A stretch of 64,000 bases of DNA from Rhodocyclaceae bacterium (GTDB lineage: Bacteria > Pseudomonadota > Gammaproteobacteria > Burkholderiales > Rhodocyclaceae): contig RXJP01000075.1 in the NCBI GenBank assembly GCA_003963315.1, positions 1 through 64,000 on the forward strand, written 5' to 3'. Shown in pieces: positions 20,027-29,744 of the stretch (positions are counted from its first letter, which is position 1; each line of letters begins with the position of its first letter). The position numbers and the translations under genes are program-made. A model generated the notes under the pieces. It did not search any database and was not told the DNA's origin. It saw only the letters and a program-made list of their open reading frames with translations.

Positions 20027-21580
20027 ATGCCAGAACACCTCAAGACAATCGTCATCATTCTCGGTCTGGCGCTGCCCTACTTCCTGGCGGCGCGCGCGCC
20101 GGCGACCGTGTGCATCGAGGAAGGGGACTACCTGCGCCGACGCAACCTTTGGCTCGGGGTCACCCTCAGCGCCTTCCTCGCCCACAACTATTGGGTGCAT
20201 ATCCTCGTCGCCGGCGGCCTGATCCTTTATTGGAGCGCCGGGCGGGAACGCAATCCGGTGGCGCTGTACTGCTTCCTGCTGTTCGCCGCGCCGGCGCTAC
20301 CCAACCCGGTTCCCGGCTTCGGCATCATCAACTACGTTTTCGACATGCAGTACCACCGGCTGCTTTCCCTCACCCTGCTGGCGCCGGCCGCCCTGGCGCT
20401 GTACAAGGATAGCGACAGCCCGCGCCCGGGTACCTGCCTGACCGACAAGTTGGTGCTGGCCTACGTCGGCTACAGCCTGTTCCTGGTATACATGGCCGGC
20501 ACCTTCACCAATTTTCTGCGGGTCGCCTTCACCCAGAGCCTGGACATCCTCCTTCCCTACTACGTCGCCAGCCGGGCCCTGCGCAACCTGGAGGATTTCC
20601 GCGACGCCTTGATGAGCTTTGTCGTCGCCGCCGCCGTCATGGCCCCGATGGGCGCCTTCGAATCGATCAAGCAGTGGTTGCTCTACGCCCCGCTCAAAGA
20701 AGCCCTCGATGTCCCCATCTTCGGCCACCCGCTGCTGCGGGAGGACAGCCTGCGGGCCGAGGTGGCCCTGGGCCAGCCCATCCCCTATGGCTACGTCATG
20801 GCCGTGGCCCTCGGCTATTTCCTGTTCCTGCAAAAGACGCTGCCCGGCATCGCCCTGCGGGTCGCCGGCGTATTGCTGATCGCGGTCGGCCTGGTGGTGT
20901 CCTACTCCCGTGGCCCCTGGCTGGGCGCCCTGTTGATGGTGCTGACCTACCTGTTGTCCGGCCCCAGGCCGGGTGTCCAGATCGTCAAGCTGGCAGCGGG
21001 GGGGGCGCTGGTCGTCGGTATTCTCATGGCCACCCCCGAAGGCGACAAGATCACCGGTCTGCTGCCCTTCGTGGGCGATGCCGAAGGAGGGACGGTGGAC
21101 TACCGCCAGCAACTGCTGGAAACCTTCCTGCCCATCGTCCTCGACAATCCCATCTTCGGCGCCTCGGATTTCCTCTATTCCCCCGCGGTGGAGGCGCTGC
21201 GCCAAGGGGAAGGCATCATCGACATCGTCAACAGCTACCTGTTCATCGGTCTGTACAACGGCATGGTCGGCCTGGCTCTGTTCATCTCATTTTTCATTGC
21301 GGTCGGCGCCGCCCTGGTCAAGGGAATGCGCCTGACCGCCGACAAGGACAGCGACCGCCATCGCCTCGGCCAATCGCTGCTGGGCACGCTGGTCGGCATC
21401 CTGTTCATCATCGTCACGGTCAGCAGCATTTCCGCCATTCCCTACATCTACTGGATGCTGGGCGGCATGGGCGCCGCCTATCTGTCCCTCGCTCAACGCA
21501 GCCTGCCCAAAGCGACGCCAGCGATGGCACGGATACCGCACCGTCGCCCCCCACGCCGCCGGCTATCGGCCTCCGGTTGA
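20027..21580 (+). CDS. O-antigen/EPS polymerase-ligase-like membrane protein (Wzy-like)
   Basis: Multi-TM; VVSYSRGPWLGALLMVLTYLL, periplasmic-loop-like region, within EPS locus. Confidence 0.75.
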   Translation: MPEHLKTIVIILGLALPYFLAARAPATVCIEEGDYLRRRNLWLGVTLSAFLAHNYWVHILVAGGLILYWSAGRERNPVALYCFLLFAAPALPNPVPGFGIINYVFDMQYHRLLSLTLLAPAALALYKDSDSPRPGTCLTDKLVLAYVGYSLFLVYMAGTFTNFLRVAFTQSLDILLPYYVASRALRNLEDFRDALMSFVVAAAVMAPMGAFESIKQWLLYAPLKEALDVPIFGHPLLREDSLRAEVALGQPIPYGYVMAVALGYFLFLQKTLPGIALRVAGVLLIAVGLVVSYSRGPWLGALLMVLTYLLSGPRPGVQIVKLAAGGALVVGILMATPEGDKITGLLPFVGDAEGGTVDYRQQLLETFLPIVLDNPIFGASDFLYSPAVEALRQGEGIIDIVNSYLFIGLYNGMVGLALFISFFIAVGAALVKGMRLTADKDSDRHRLGQSLLGTLVGILFIIVTVSSISAIPYIYWMLGGMGAAYLSLAQRSLPKATPAMARIPHRRPPRRRLSASG

Positions 21581-21586
21581 CTTCCC

Positions 21587-22609
21587 ATGCACTGGATTCT
21601 TTCCACACCGAGTTCCGCCGGTCCCGACGCCAGTTGGCTGGAGCCCTTCGTTCCCGGTACCCGCCACAGCTTCCAACGCGTGCCCGGGGTCTATCACCAT
21701 GATCGCTCCCGCAAGCAGACCAACACCGAGCAATGGCGCGACTATTTCACCCATGGTCGCAACACCTGGGCGGCGCGCAAGGCAAGCCTCGGCCGCACCG
21801 GCATCATCACCCTGTTTCCCCAATTGCCGGTGACCGTGGGCCTGCACAAGCGCCTGTCGCGGCGGCACACCCCCCTGTTGGCGTGGACCTTCAACCTGGG
21901 CAGCCTGTACGGCGGCCACAAACGGCGCCTGGCCCGTTTCGCCCTGGCCGGGGTGGACCGTTTCATCGTCCATTCCCGCCGGGAAATCCAAAGCTACAGC
22001 GAGTGGCTCGATCTGCCACCGGAACGCTTCCGGTTCGTCCCCTTGCAACGGCCGGTACAGGCCATCGAACACCCCGAGGACGACCGCCGTCCCTTTGTCC
22101 TCGCCATGGGCTCGGCGCACCGGGACTACCGCTTGTTCCTCGGCGTCATGGGCGACCTGGGATACCCCACGATCGTGGTGGCGGGCGCCCATGCCCTGGC
22201 GGGGCTGTCGATCCCGAGCAATGTCGAGGTCCGTCATCGATTGAGCATCGCCGAGTGCAACCGCCTGACCCAGCAGGCCCGCATCAACGTCGTGCCGGTG
22301 GACAACCCCGCCACCGCCTCCGGCCAGGTGACCCTGATCGACGCCATGATGTACGGGCGCCCCACCGTCGCCACCCATTCCATTGGCACCGAGGATTACG
22401 CCCAGGATGGCATCACGGCCGATCTGGTTGCCCATGGCAACCCCCGTGCCATGAAGGAAGCCATACGCACCCTGTGGGAGGATGCGCCGCGCCGCGCAAC
22501 CCTGGGCGCGGCCGCACGACACTATGTGGAGACGTGCCTATCCGACGATGCCGCCGGCCGTACCCTGGCCTCGGTGCTGGACGAGCTGGAAGACCAATGG
22601 CCGGATTGA
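21587..22609 (+). CDS. Glycosyltransferase (GT4-like)
   Basis: TWAARKASLGRTGIITLFPQLPVTVGLHKRL, FIVHSRREIQSYSEWLDLPPERFRFVPL, NVVPVDNPATASGQVTLIDAMMYGRPTVATHSIGTEDYAQDG. Confidence 0.78.
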   Translation: MHWILSTPSSAGPDASWLEPFVPGTRHSFQRVPGVYHHDRSRKQTNTEQWRDYFTHGRNTWAARKASLGRTGIITLFPQLPVTVGLHKRLSRRHTPLLAWTFNLGSLYGGHKRRLARFALAGVDRFIVHSRREIQSYSEWLDLPPERFRFVPLQRPVQAIEHPEDDRRPFVLAMGSAHRDYRLFLGVMGDLGYPTIVVAGAHALAGLSIPSNVEVRHRLSIAECNRLTQQARINVVPVDNPATASGQVTLIDAMMYGRPTVATHSIGTEDYAQDGITADLVAHGNPRAMKEAIRTLWEDAPRRATLGAAARHYVETCLSDDAAGRTLASVLDELEDQWPD

Positions 22610-23805
22610 CCCCGCCGCCCCATGGCCGCCATTCCCTGGCTTCCTCAGGCAAGCCGGCGCCGGGGAAAGACAGGCTCCGCCGCCATCTCCATCTGGTTGC
22701 GCAAGAGGATACGGCCCATGCCCCACCCCCCTTGGCGCGGGAACGATCCTCACACTGGGACAGCGTCAAAGGGATAGGCATTCTGCTGGTCGTTTACGGC
22801 CATGTGGTGCGCGGTCTGCTCAGCGCCGCGCTGCCGATGGACAGGGCGTTCCATGAGACCGTGGACACGGTGATCTACAGCTTCCACATGCCGCTCTTCT
22901 TTTTCGTGGCGGGCCTGTTCTTCCCCCCTTCCCTGTCCCATCACGGCCGTACCGGATTGTTGCTGACGAAGGTACGCACCATCCTGTATCCCTACCTGGT
23001 CTGGTCCCTGCTCCAGGGCCTGATCGAAGTCGCCTTGTCCGGGCTCACCAACGGCCACACCAGCATCGGAGAGGTGCTGGCCCTGGCCTGGCACCCGAGG
23101 GCCCAATTCTGGTACCTGCACACGCTGTTCATGTTGTTTCTCGTCGCCACCTTGGTCTATCGCGACACCACCCTGGGCTGGCGCCTGGGCATCGCCGGGA
23201 TGGCCTTGGTGCTCCACTGGGTGCCCCTGCCCGGTCTGGATTTTCATGTCGTCAATGCCTTCAAGCAGTGGTTCGTGTTCCTTACCCTGGGCGTCCTCTG
23301 TGCCCCGCTGCGGCCCCTTGCGGCGGCCTTGGGCCGCCTTGCCGTCGGTCCTTGTCTTTTCCTGTTCGTTGCCGTGGAATGGGCTCTGCTGCAGACCCCA
23401 GGCGACTTGGCGCCGCTGGCAGCCCAGGCCCTGCCGCTGCTCGCCGCCGCCGCCGGCATTGCCCTGGTGGTGGCGTTCGCCCACGGTTTCGGTGACCGAT
23501 TACCCTTCCTGAGCGCCATGGGAAGACATTCTCTGGACATCTACCTGGCCCATATCCTCGTCGCCAGCGGCATACGCATCGTCCTGACCAGACTCCTTGG
23601 CATCACCGCGGTGGAGGTGCATCTGATCGTTGGCACCCTTGCCGGCATTGCCGGACCGATCCTTCTCTATCGAGTCACCGAACGTTACGGATTCCGTTGG
23701 TTATTTATGTTACCGACGCACCCGGAACCGCATTTCCAACGGGACGCCCTCGGGGCTGACTCCGCTCCGGAAACGCAAGCGCTTTGCCCCAGGACATTAA
23801 GATGA
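22597..23805 (+). CDS. Acyltransferase-3 family membrane protein (sugar O-acyltransferase)
   Basis: HWDSVKGIGILLVVYGHVVRGLLSAALPMDRAFHETVDTVIYSFHMPLFFFVAGLFF, LSAMGRHSLDIYLAHILVASGIR; ATG at 22597 in frame with the 690-aa track ORF, overlapping the upstream stop. Confidence 0.85.
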   Translation: MAGLTPPPHGRHSLASSGKPAPGKDRLRRHLHLVAQEDTAHAPPPLARERSSHWDSVKGIGILLVVYGHVVRGLLSAALPMDRAFHETVDTVIYSFHMPLFFFVAGLFFPPSLSHHGRTGLLLTKVRTILYPYLVWSLLQGLIEVALSGLTNGHTSIGEVLALAWHPRAQFWYLHTLFMLFLVATLVYRDTTLGWRLGIAGMALVLHWVPLPGLDFHVVNAFKQWFVFLTLGVLCAPLRPLAAALGRLAVGPCLFLFVAVEWALLQTPGDLAPLAAQALPLLAAAAGIALVVAFAHGFGDRLPFLSAMGRHSLDIYLAHILVASGIRIVLTRLLGITAVEVHLIVGTLAGIAGPILLYRVTERYGFRWLFMLPTHPEPHFQRDALGADSAPETQALCPRTLR

Positions 23806-25027
23806 GCGCCTTACCCATCGAAACACCTTTTCTGGCCATACTCGCTTTCTCTTTTGCCATCGGTGCCGCCCACTTGGCCCTTAGATTTCTGCCCAAGGTA
23901 GACACCTTGCTCCCCGATAACGGTGAGCCACGCCACCTTGCCATCGACGGCATGAGAGGCTTGCTGGCAACTGGTGTCTTCGTCCATCACCTCGCTGTAT
24001 CTTCCCAATTCCTGGTCAATGGGCGTTGGGAGGTACCTCCGTCTCAGTTGTATTCCCATCTGGGAAAAACCAGCGCATTCTGTTTTTCATGGTGACGGCA
24101 TTTCTGTTCTGGGGACGGTTGTTAGACAGACGGGATACGATGGACTGGCTGGGATTCTTCAATGCCCGCATCCATCGACTGTATCCCGTCTATCTTCTCT
24201 CGCTTTCTCTGGTATTCGCAACCGTCTTGATCTCGTCCGGATTCCATGTTCGGGAGAGTTTCGGATCGCTGGCCACCACCTTGATGCAGTGGCTTGTCTT
24301 CACAGGTGCCACGCCCCCTTTGCCACCCGACATCAACGGCTTCCAGCATACCTGGATGCTGATCGCGGGAGTCACCTGGTCATTACGCTACGAGTGGCTT
24401 TTTTACCTTGCGCTGCCTTTACTGAGCTGCTTGTTTCTCCGCTCCAAAAACTATATGGCTGGTGCGCTCTCCCTGCTTGCCTCGCTGACTTTTGTGGCCC
24501 TCTATGGTGGCAATGAGGGCATCAACGTCAAGTTGCTCGGCTGTTTTCTTGGAGGAATTTTCGCTGCCCACTGGGTACGTAACTCAAAACTATCCGAGAT
24601 CAGTCGTGCCTGGCCGGCAGGACTCATCGCCGTCATGACACTGGTAGCCACTGTGGCATGGGTCCCAGCCAACTCGCCGCTGACCGTAGCCGGGTTGACC
24701 GTATTTTTCATTGTGGTCGCCTCAGGCCAGGATTTTCGGGGCTGTTTGACGGCGCCGGCCATCCTTTTGCTTGGCGAAATCAGCTACGGTGTGTATCTAC
24801 TCCACGGTCTCGTCATCTGGGCAATGTTCACCCAACTGCTACCAGGCATCACAGGGCAACGCTTCGAACCATCCATATTTTTCCTGGCAGTTCCCATTGC
24901 CAGCATCATTCTCGTGCTTCTCGCCATACAGGCGAGCCTGCACATTGAACGTCCTGGTATCCGCTTGGGTAAGCGCCACCACAAGATACTGATGAATCTG
25001 TCCAATCGACTGGCCCCTGCAAGGTAA
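23802..25027 (+). pseudogene. Acyltransferase-3 family protein split by a -1 frameshift (ORFs 23802..24095 and 24026..25027)
   Basis: Frame 1 HLAIDGMRGLLATGVFVHHLAVSSQFLVNGRWEVPPSQLYSHLGKTSAF ends early; frame 2 resumes LFFMVTAFLFWGRLLDRR...GFFNARIHRLYPVYLLSLSLVF. Joined length about 408 aa, normal for the family. Confidence 0.75.
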
Positions 25028-25032
25028 TCCCG

Positions 25033-27981
25033 ATGACTGCCTTGCGGAATACTCGGTCTCGTCTCCAACGTTATCTGGCTGTTGTCCTTTGTATCATTCC
25101 TTTTATAGCTGGAGCGAGAGACGACATGAGAGGATCCGCCCAGTTCCGCGTCACCAACGATGTTGTCAACAGCGACGTTTCTCCTTTTACGGCCACGATC
25201 AACGGCTTCGGTAATACGCTGATCACCGAAGGCGGCGGCTTCGAGCCGGTGGTATTCCGCTACAAGTTCATGGCCACCGAGGACGCGCCCAACCGCATCG
25301 TTGCCGATCCCATGGCCCTCACCCGCTACGACACCCTGCGCGAGGGATTCCTCGATGGCGCAGCGGTGCGGGTATTCCGCGTCGAGGGCGGGCGCATGCG
25401 CCTGGCGCGGGAGGACACGGTGGCGCCCGGAGGTGCCCATGCCAGCGGCTGGGTGCGCGCCATGGACGACAATCAGGTGGTCGCCGCCGACAAACCGCGC
25501 TTTGTCTTCCGTTGGGATGCCTGGAACCGGCCCAATGCGCCCTACTACTTCACGGTGCGTGCCGTGGACCGGGCAGGCAACCTCTCCGCGATAGCGCCGC
25601 CCATTACCGTCCTCGGTCCGGAAAAACCGGGCAAGACGCCCGCCCCCGCCAACGCCCTGCTACCTTTCAAAGCCACGACGGCCCCGTTCCTCGGTCGTGC
25701 ATCAGCGCCCGCCGCACCGAAAAACCTGCGCGCTCGCCTCGGCGGTGATGGTTTGCTCATCTTGGAATGGGAGACATCCTCCGGTCCCGACTTGGCGGGT
25801 TATGTGGTTTATCGATCCGACTACCCGCCGGAAAAGCACAGCGGCTATTACCTGCAACTCACCGGTTCAACCGCTCCGGGACAGGCTATCCGCGCTGGCG
25901 ACATGGTGATCGTCAGCAAGAAGCTCTACACCGCTTCCCGCAATCGGGACCTGTCCAACCGGGTTTGGGGCGCGGCCAACGAATACAGCCTGTTGATGCC
26001 CGGCTTGCTGGGATTCTTCCCCGACGAGGCCGCGGACAAACACTGGGCGCTGGTGCCCCACGACCCGGCCACGCCGGTGGAGGAAGCGGGGGAAACCTGC
26101 CTCCGCTTGACGCTCGGCCCAGGCGTGAAGGAATCCCTGTCGCTCTACAACCACAGCGGCACGGGACAGTCTTGGTACGAGGTACTGGAGAAGACGACTT
26201 ACAAAATGGAAGTCTGGCTGCGCCAGGAGGGTAGCGGCTCGGTCCGCTTCAAGCTCACCGGCTTTTACGACAGTCCCCCACAAAAAATCGAACCCACGGT
26301 GTTCAACGTCGGCAACGGCTGGAAGAAATACGTCGCCCGCTTCACGCCACCCACGATCCAGGAGGGAGACCGGCCCAACACCATGGCCCTGGAGTTCACC
26401 GGCCCGGGCACGTTCTACGTAGACAATTTCCGCGTCTACCGGGCCGACACGCCCTTCATGGACCTGTTGCCTCGGGAGCTGGACGCCATCCGCAGCTCGG
26501 GCATGTCGGCGCTGCGCACCCACGGCCTGGCGCGAACGTTCATTCATACCTACGACATGGCGCAACTGACCAATCCCGGCGGTGTCATCAGCGGCACAGG
26601 AAAACTGAACACCCTGCCGCAGACCTTGCGTGCCATGAAGGCGGCCGGCGTCCAGCCTTGGCTGCAGGTGGAGTTCCACATGAGCCCGCAGGAATGGCTG
26701 GGGCTGATCGAGTACCTGGCAGCCCCTTACGATCCGGCGGTGGACACCCCGGTCCGCAAGCCCTGGGCCTACAAACGCTATCGTCAGGGCCAGTCGCGGC
26801 CGTGGACGGAGGAGTTCGACAAGGTCTATTTCGAATTGAGCAACGAAACCTGGAACGGCCTGTTTTCCCCGTGGACTTTCCCCGCCATGCGCGACGCAGC
26901 GAGTGACAGGAACTATAGCCCGGGACAGGTATACGGCCTTTACCAGGAATACGTGCGCGGCGTGATGGCCGGCAGCCCCTATTGGCAGTCCGCCGGCTTG
27001 AACAAAAAGCTCGCCTTCGTGCTGGGCGGTTGGGCGGCGAACATGGGCTACAGCCACGATGCGGCGGCGGCCTCGCCATCGTCGGACTATCTGGCGATCG
27101 CCGCCTACAACGGCGGTTGGGACGAAGCCGAAGGCCCGCCGAAATTCGATGCCGCGAGCCTGTTCGACACGCTGTCCAACACGGTGCAATCCGCCCTTCC
27201 GGTGGCGGAACGCTATGCTCAGGAACTCCGGGCGCTGAATAAAGCCCGTGGTGATCACCCCTTGCGCCTGGCCACCTATGAGGCGGGCCCGGGCTATGCC
27301 CTCAACGGACTCAACGGCGCCCATGTCAGCGAGACCCAGCAAAGGGAACAGGAACAGGTGATGAAAAGCCTGGCGGCGGGTACCGCGACGCTGGACGCCT
27401 TCCTGGCGCGGGCCTATCGGGGCTTCTCGGTGCAGAACTTTTTCACCTTCGATGCCGGGCCGCTTTGGAAATCCCATGCCAAGTGGTACCACGGCGGCCA
27501 GGCCTATCCGTCCTGGAAGCTGCTCTCGCTGTTCAACCAGGAAGCCGCCGGCCCCATGCTGCGAACCGAGACCCTGAACGTACCCACCGCCGAACTGAAG
27601 GGTTACAGCCGCCGCCAGACGGTGAAGGATGCGCCCCTCGCGGCCATTTACGCCACCCGGCGCGAGGACCGCTTCAGTCTGGTAGTGGTGTCGCGCAAGG
27701 TGGCGGACTATCCCCTGACCGGCGACGACGGCTATACCCCGGTGACGGTCCAACTGCCTTTCGCCAAGGCCAAGTCGCTGACGCTTTACCGCATGACCGG
27801 GCCCGCCCGAAGCAACAATCTGCTCACCGATAACGTGAAGGTGGAGCAGGTCGAACTTCCGGTTCCGGACACACTACGCACCTTCAACCTGAATGACGCG
27901 ACCGGGGCGGATTCCCGCGGCCTGCCCCCGGCCTCGACCTACCTGTATGTTTTTGAAGGCGTGGCGGGAGGAGTCCGCTGA
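25033..27981 (+). CDS. Large secreted protein with Fn3-like region and TIM-barrel glycoside-hydrolase-like domain
   Basis: Signal peptide; PYYFTVRAVDRAGNLSAIAPPITVLGPEKPGKTP and KNLRARLGGDGLLILEWETSSGPDLAGYVVYRSD (Fn3-like); AMKAAGVQPWLQVEFHMSPQEWLGLIEYLAAPY ... DKVYFELSNETWNGLFSPWTF (SNE motif typical of clan GH-A acid/base region). Confidence 0.65.
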   Translation: MTALRNTRSRLQRYLAVVLCIIPFIAGARDDMRGSAQFRVTNDVVNSDVSPFTATINGFGNTLITEGGGFEPVVFRYKFMATEDAPNRIVADPMALTRYDTLREGFLDGAAVRVFRVEGGRMRLAREDTVAPGGAHASGWVRAMDDNQVVAADKPRFVFRWDAWNRPNAPYYFTVRAVDRAGNLSAIAPPITVLGPEKPGKTPAPANALLPFKATTAPFLGRASAPAAPKNLRARLGGDGLLILEWETSSGPDLAGYVVYRSDYPPEKHSGYYLQLTGSTAPGQAIRAGDMVIVSKKLYTASRNRDLSNRVWGAANEYSLLMPGLLGFFPDEAADKHWALVPHDPATPVEEAGETCLRLTLGPGVKESLSLYNHSGTGQSWYEVLEKTTYKMEVWLRQEGSGSVRFKLTGFYDSPPQKIEPTVFNVGNGWKKYVARFTPPTIQEGDRPNTMALEFTGPGTFYVDNFRVYRADTPFMDLLPRELDAIRSSGMSALRTHGLARTFIHTYDMAQLTNPGGVISGTGKLNTLPQTLRAMKAAGVQPWLQVEFHMSPQEWLGLIEYLAAPYDPAVDTPVRKPWAYKRYRQGQSRPWTEEFDKVYFELSNETWNGLFSPWTFPAMRDAASDRNYSPGQVYGLYQEYVRGVMAGSPYWQSAGLNKKLAFVLGGWAANMGYSHDAAAASPSSDYLAIAAYNGGWDEAEGPPKFDAASLFDTLSNTVQSALPVAERYAQELRALNKARGDHPLRLATYEAGPGYALNGLNGAHVSETQQREQEQVMKSLAAGTATLDAFLARAYRGFSVQNFFTFDAGPLWKSHAKWYHGGQAYPSWKLLSLFNQEAAGPMLRTETLNVPTAELKGYSRRQTVKDAPLAAIYATRREDRFSLVVVSRKVADYPLTGDDGYTPVTVQLPFAKAKSLTLYRMTGPARSNNLLTDNVKVEQVELPVPDTLRTFNLNDATGADSRGLPPASTYLYVFEGVAGGVR

Positions 27982-27985
27982 GTCC

Positions 27986-28004
27986 ATCGGGCGAGCCGCC
28001 CGAT
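27986..28004. terminator. Stem-loop between convergent genes (8-bp arms, 3-nt loop), no clear U-tract
   Basis: atcgggcg-agc-cgcccgat between stops at 27981(+) and 28009(-). Confidence 0.4.
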
Positions 28005-28008
28005 ACGG

Positions 28009-28869
28009 CTAGCCCGCGTTCGGCTTGATGGCGATTGCCAGCAAACGGTCCAACAGGAAGAAGGCGAGCAAAGCGACGACCATCAGCACCATACCGGCGG
28101 CGCCATGGAGGAAACCCTGGCCGGCTTCATCGCCGAGGTGATAGGTGACCAGCACCAATACCATGACCCGGACGACATTGGCGACGAAGGCGATGGGCAG
28201 GATGCTGGCCACCATGAGGGCGTTGTGCAGCCGGCTGTCGCGTTTCTTGAGGTAGAGAAAGAGGATGCCAAGGGCCGACAGGCTGAACATGGAGTGCAAG
28301 CCGGAGCAGGCATCGGCCACCAGCAGTTGATACTGGCCGATCGCCAGCACCACGCCATGGCGGGCGACGGGATAGCCTGCCGAGTAGAGGCTGTTCTCGG
28401 CGAGGTAGGACACCCATTGCTTCAGCGGCCCGGTCACGGCATCGACCAGGATGCCCGGCAATGGAATCATGAACACTTGGTAGAGCAGCGGAAACCAGGC
28501 CACCCGGACCCCGGGCCACCCCAGGACCAGCAAACACAGGCCCAGCAGCACCGGTAATTGCGAGCCCAGCTCCAGGATGGACACATTCAACATGCGTCCA
28601 ACCGCATAGACCGCCAGTCCCAGGAGGAAACAGATCCAGCCGGCAAGGGGCGCGGGACTGGGCTGCACCGCAACGATGGCCTGGCGGCGATCCCAGAACA
28701 ACCAGATCACCACCATCAGGATCAGGGCGCCATGGGCCTGCTCATCTGTCTGCCAGATGGTGTTGAGCGCCCACCAATACGTGGGCAGGTAGAGCGCGGC
28801 CACGCCGGCCAGGAGCAGGACCCAGGGTTGCCGCCAATAGGGCAGCGTGGGCGACAGCGATGGCGTCAT
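28009..28869 (-). CDS. xrtB: Exosortase, XrtB-like
   Basis: About 8 TM; Cys motif LLVADACSGLHSMFSLSALGILFLYL, Arg motif IAFVANVVRVMVLVLVTYHLGDEAGQGFLHGAAG with His; adjacent to epsG/F/E/D and without fused EpsI domain (EpsI is separate here). Confidence 0.9.
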   Translation of the reverse strand: MTPSLSPTLPYWRQPWVLLLAGVAALYLPTYWWALNTIWQTDEQAHGALILMVVIWLFWDRRQAIVAVQPSPAPLAGWICFLLGLAVYAVGRMLNVSILELGSQLPVLLGLCLLVLGWPGVRVAWFPLLYQVFMIPLPGILVDAVTGPLKQWVSYLAENSLYSAGYPVARHGVVLAIGQYQLLVADACSGLHSMFSLSALGILFLYLKKRDSRLHNALMVASILPIAFVANVVRVMVLVLVTYHLGDEAGQGFLHGAAGMVLMVVALLAFFLLDRLLAIAIKPNAG

Positions 28870-29744
28870 GCCACTTTCACCAGGGGCGGATCATTGAAAA
28901 CGGAGCCGATGACTGCCACGCCGTTCCGGTTCAGGGACTTGACCATCTCGCCGAAAGCGCTGACCCGGGTCACGTTGTTGCGGCCCACCGCCAGCACCGC
29001 GCCCGCATGGGTGGCCACCATGGCGGCATCGGCGCCCTGGCTCATGGCCGTGGTGTCGATCAAGACCACCTCATAGCGCTTCCCAGCCTCGGTGAGGAAC
29101 TGCTGGAACTGGGGCCGGTTGAGCAATTCCAGCGGGTTGGGCGGTACCGGCCCGGAAGGCAGTACATCCAGGCTGGAAAATGCCTTGATGGGGACAATCG
29201 CGTCCTCGTCACCCCGGCCGGCCAGGAGCGAGGACAAACCACGCTTGTTGTCCAGCTTGAACAGTTCGTGCTGACGGGGCATGCGCAGGTCGGCATCCAC
29301 CAGCAAAGTACGCTCCCCCAACTGGGAAAACAGGACCGCCAGATTGGCCGCCAGATAGCTGCGCCCTTCACCCCGGGCGGCACCAACGAGCGCAAGGGTA
29401 GTCTGTTCCGCCTCCCGGTCGAACCAGCGCAAGAGCAGTTGGCTGCGGATGGAACGCAACTGCTCCACCAGATGGCTGAAGGGCTGGTAGGCCGCCACGA
29501 CTTCTTCACTGACGGGACGGCCACCAGCAAGGGGCAGATAGGTATAGCTGAACTGATGGGACAAAGCGAAGCGGATATCTTCGTCGGTCAGCAGGCCGAG
29601 CCGGATCGCCGCATCGCCGAAGCGCAGGTTTTCCTCTTTCTGTAACTTGAGGATGCGTTCCGCCTCTTCAAGGCTGAGCATCTCCGCATCGATCAGGATG
29701 GCACCAATGGAACGTTGCGGGTTCTGCAAGGTCGTTTGCATCAT
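28866..29744 (-). CDS. epsG: EpsG-like chain-length determinant tyrosine kinase / ParA-like ATPase with MshEN-like N-terminal repeat
   Basis: ALVGAARGEGRSYLAANLAVLFSQLGERTLLVDADLRMPRQHELF, LDVLPSGPVPPNPLELL, VVLIDTTAMSQGADA; N-term IGAILIDAEMLSLEEAERILKLQKEENLRFGDAAIRLGLLTDEDIRFALSHQ. Confidence 0.88.
   Translation of the reverse strand: MMQTTLQNPQRSIGAILIDAEMLSLEEAERILKLQKEENLRFGDAAIRLGLLTDEDIRFALSHQFSYTYLPLAGGRPVSEEVVAAYQPFSHLVEQLRSIRSQLLLRWFDREAEQTTLALVGAARGEGRSYLAANLAVLFSQLGERTLLVDADLRMPRQHELFKLDNKRGLSSLLAGRGDEDAIVPIKAFSSLDVLPSGPVPPNPLELLNRPQFQQFLTEAGKRYEVVLIDTTAMSQGADAAMVATHAGAVLAVGRNNVTRVSAFGEMVKSLNRNGVAVIGSVFNDPPLVKVA

Noticed and set aside
21733-22596. N-terminal half of the 690-aa ORF
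   Set aside because: Out-of-frame reading through the upstream glycosyltransferase; acyltransferase homology only begins after the ATG at 22597.
24062-24068. Calling definite programmed ribosomal frameshifting in the acyltransferase
   Set aside because: The heptamer is in phase, but no downstream structure was established and a simple 1-nt loss explains the data; kept only as an alternative in the findings.
25867-27753. 628-aa minus-strand ORF opposite the glycoside-hydrolase-like gene
   Set aside because: Antisense shadow; Arg/Gly/His-rich, no motif; the plus frame has a signal peptide and coherent domains.
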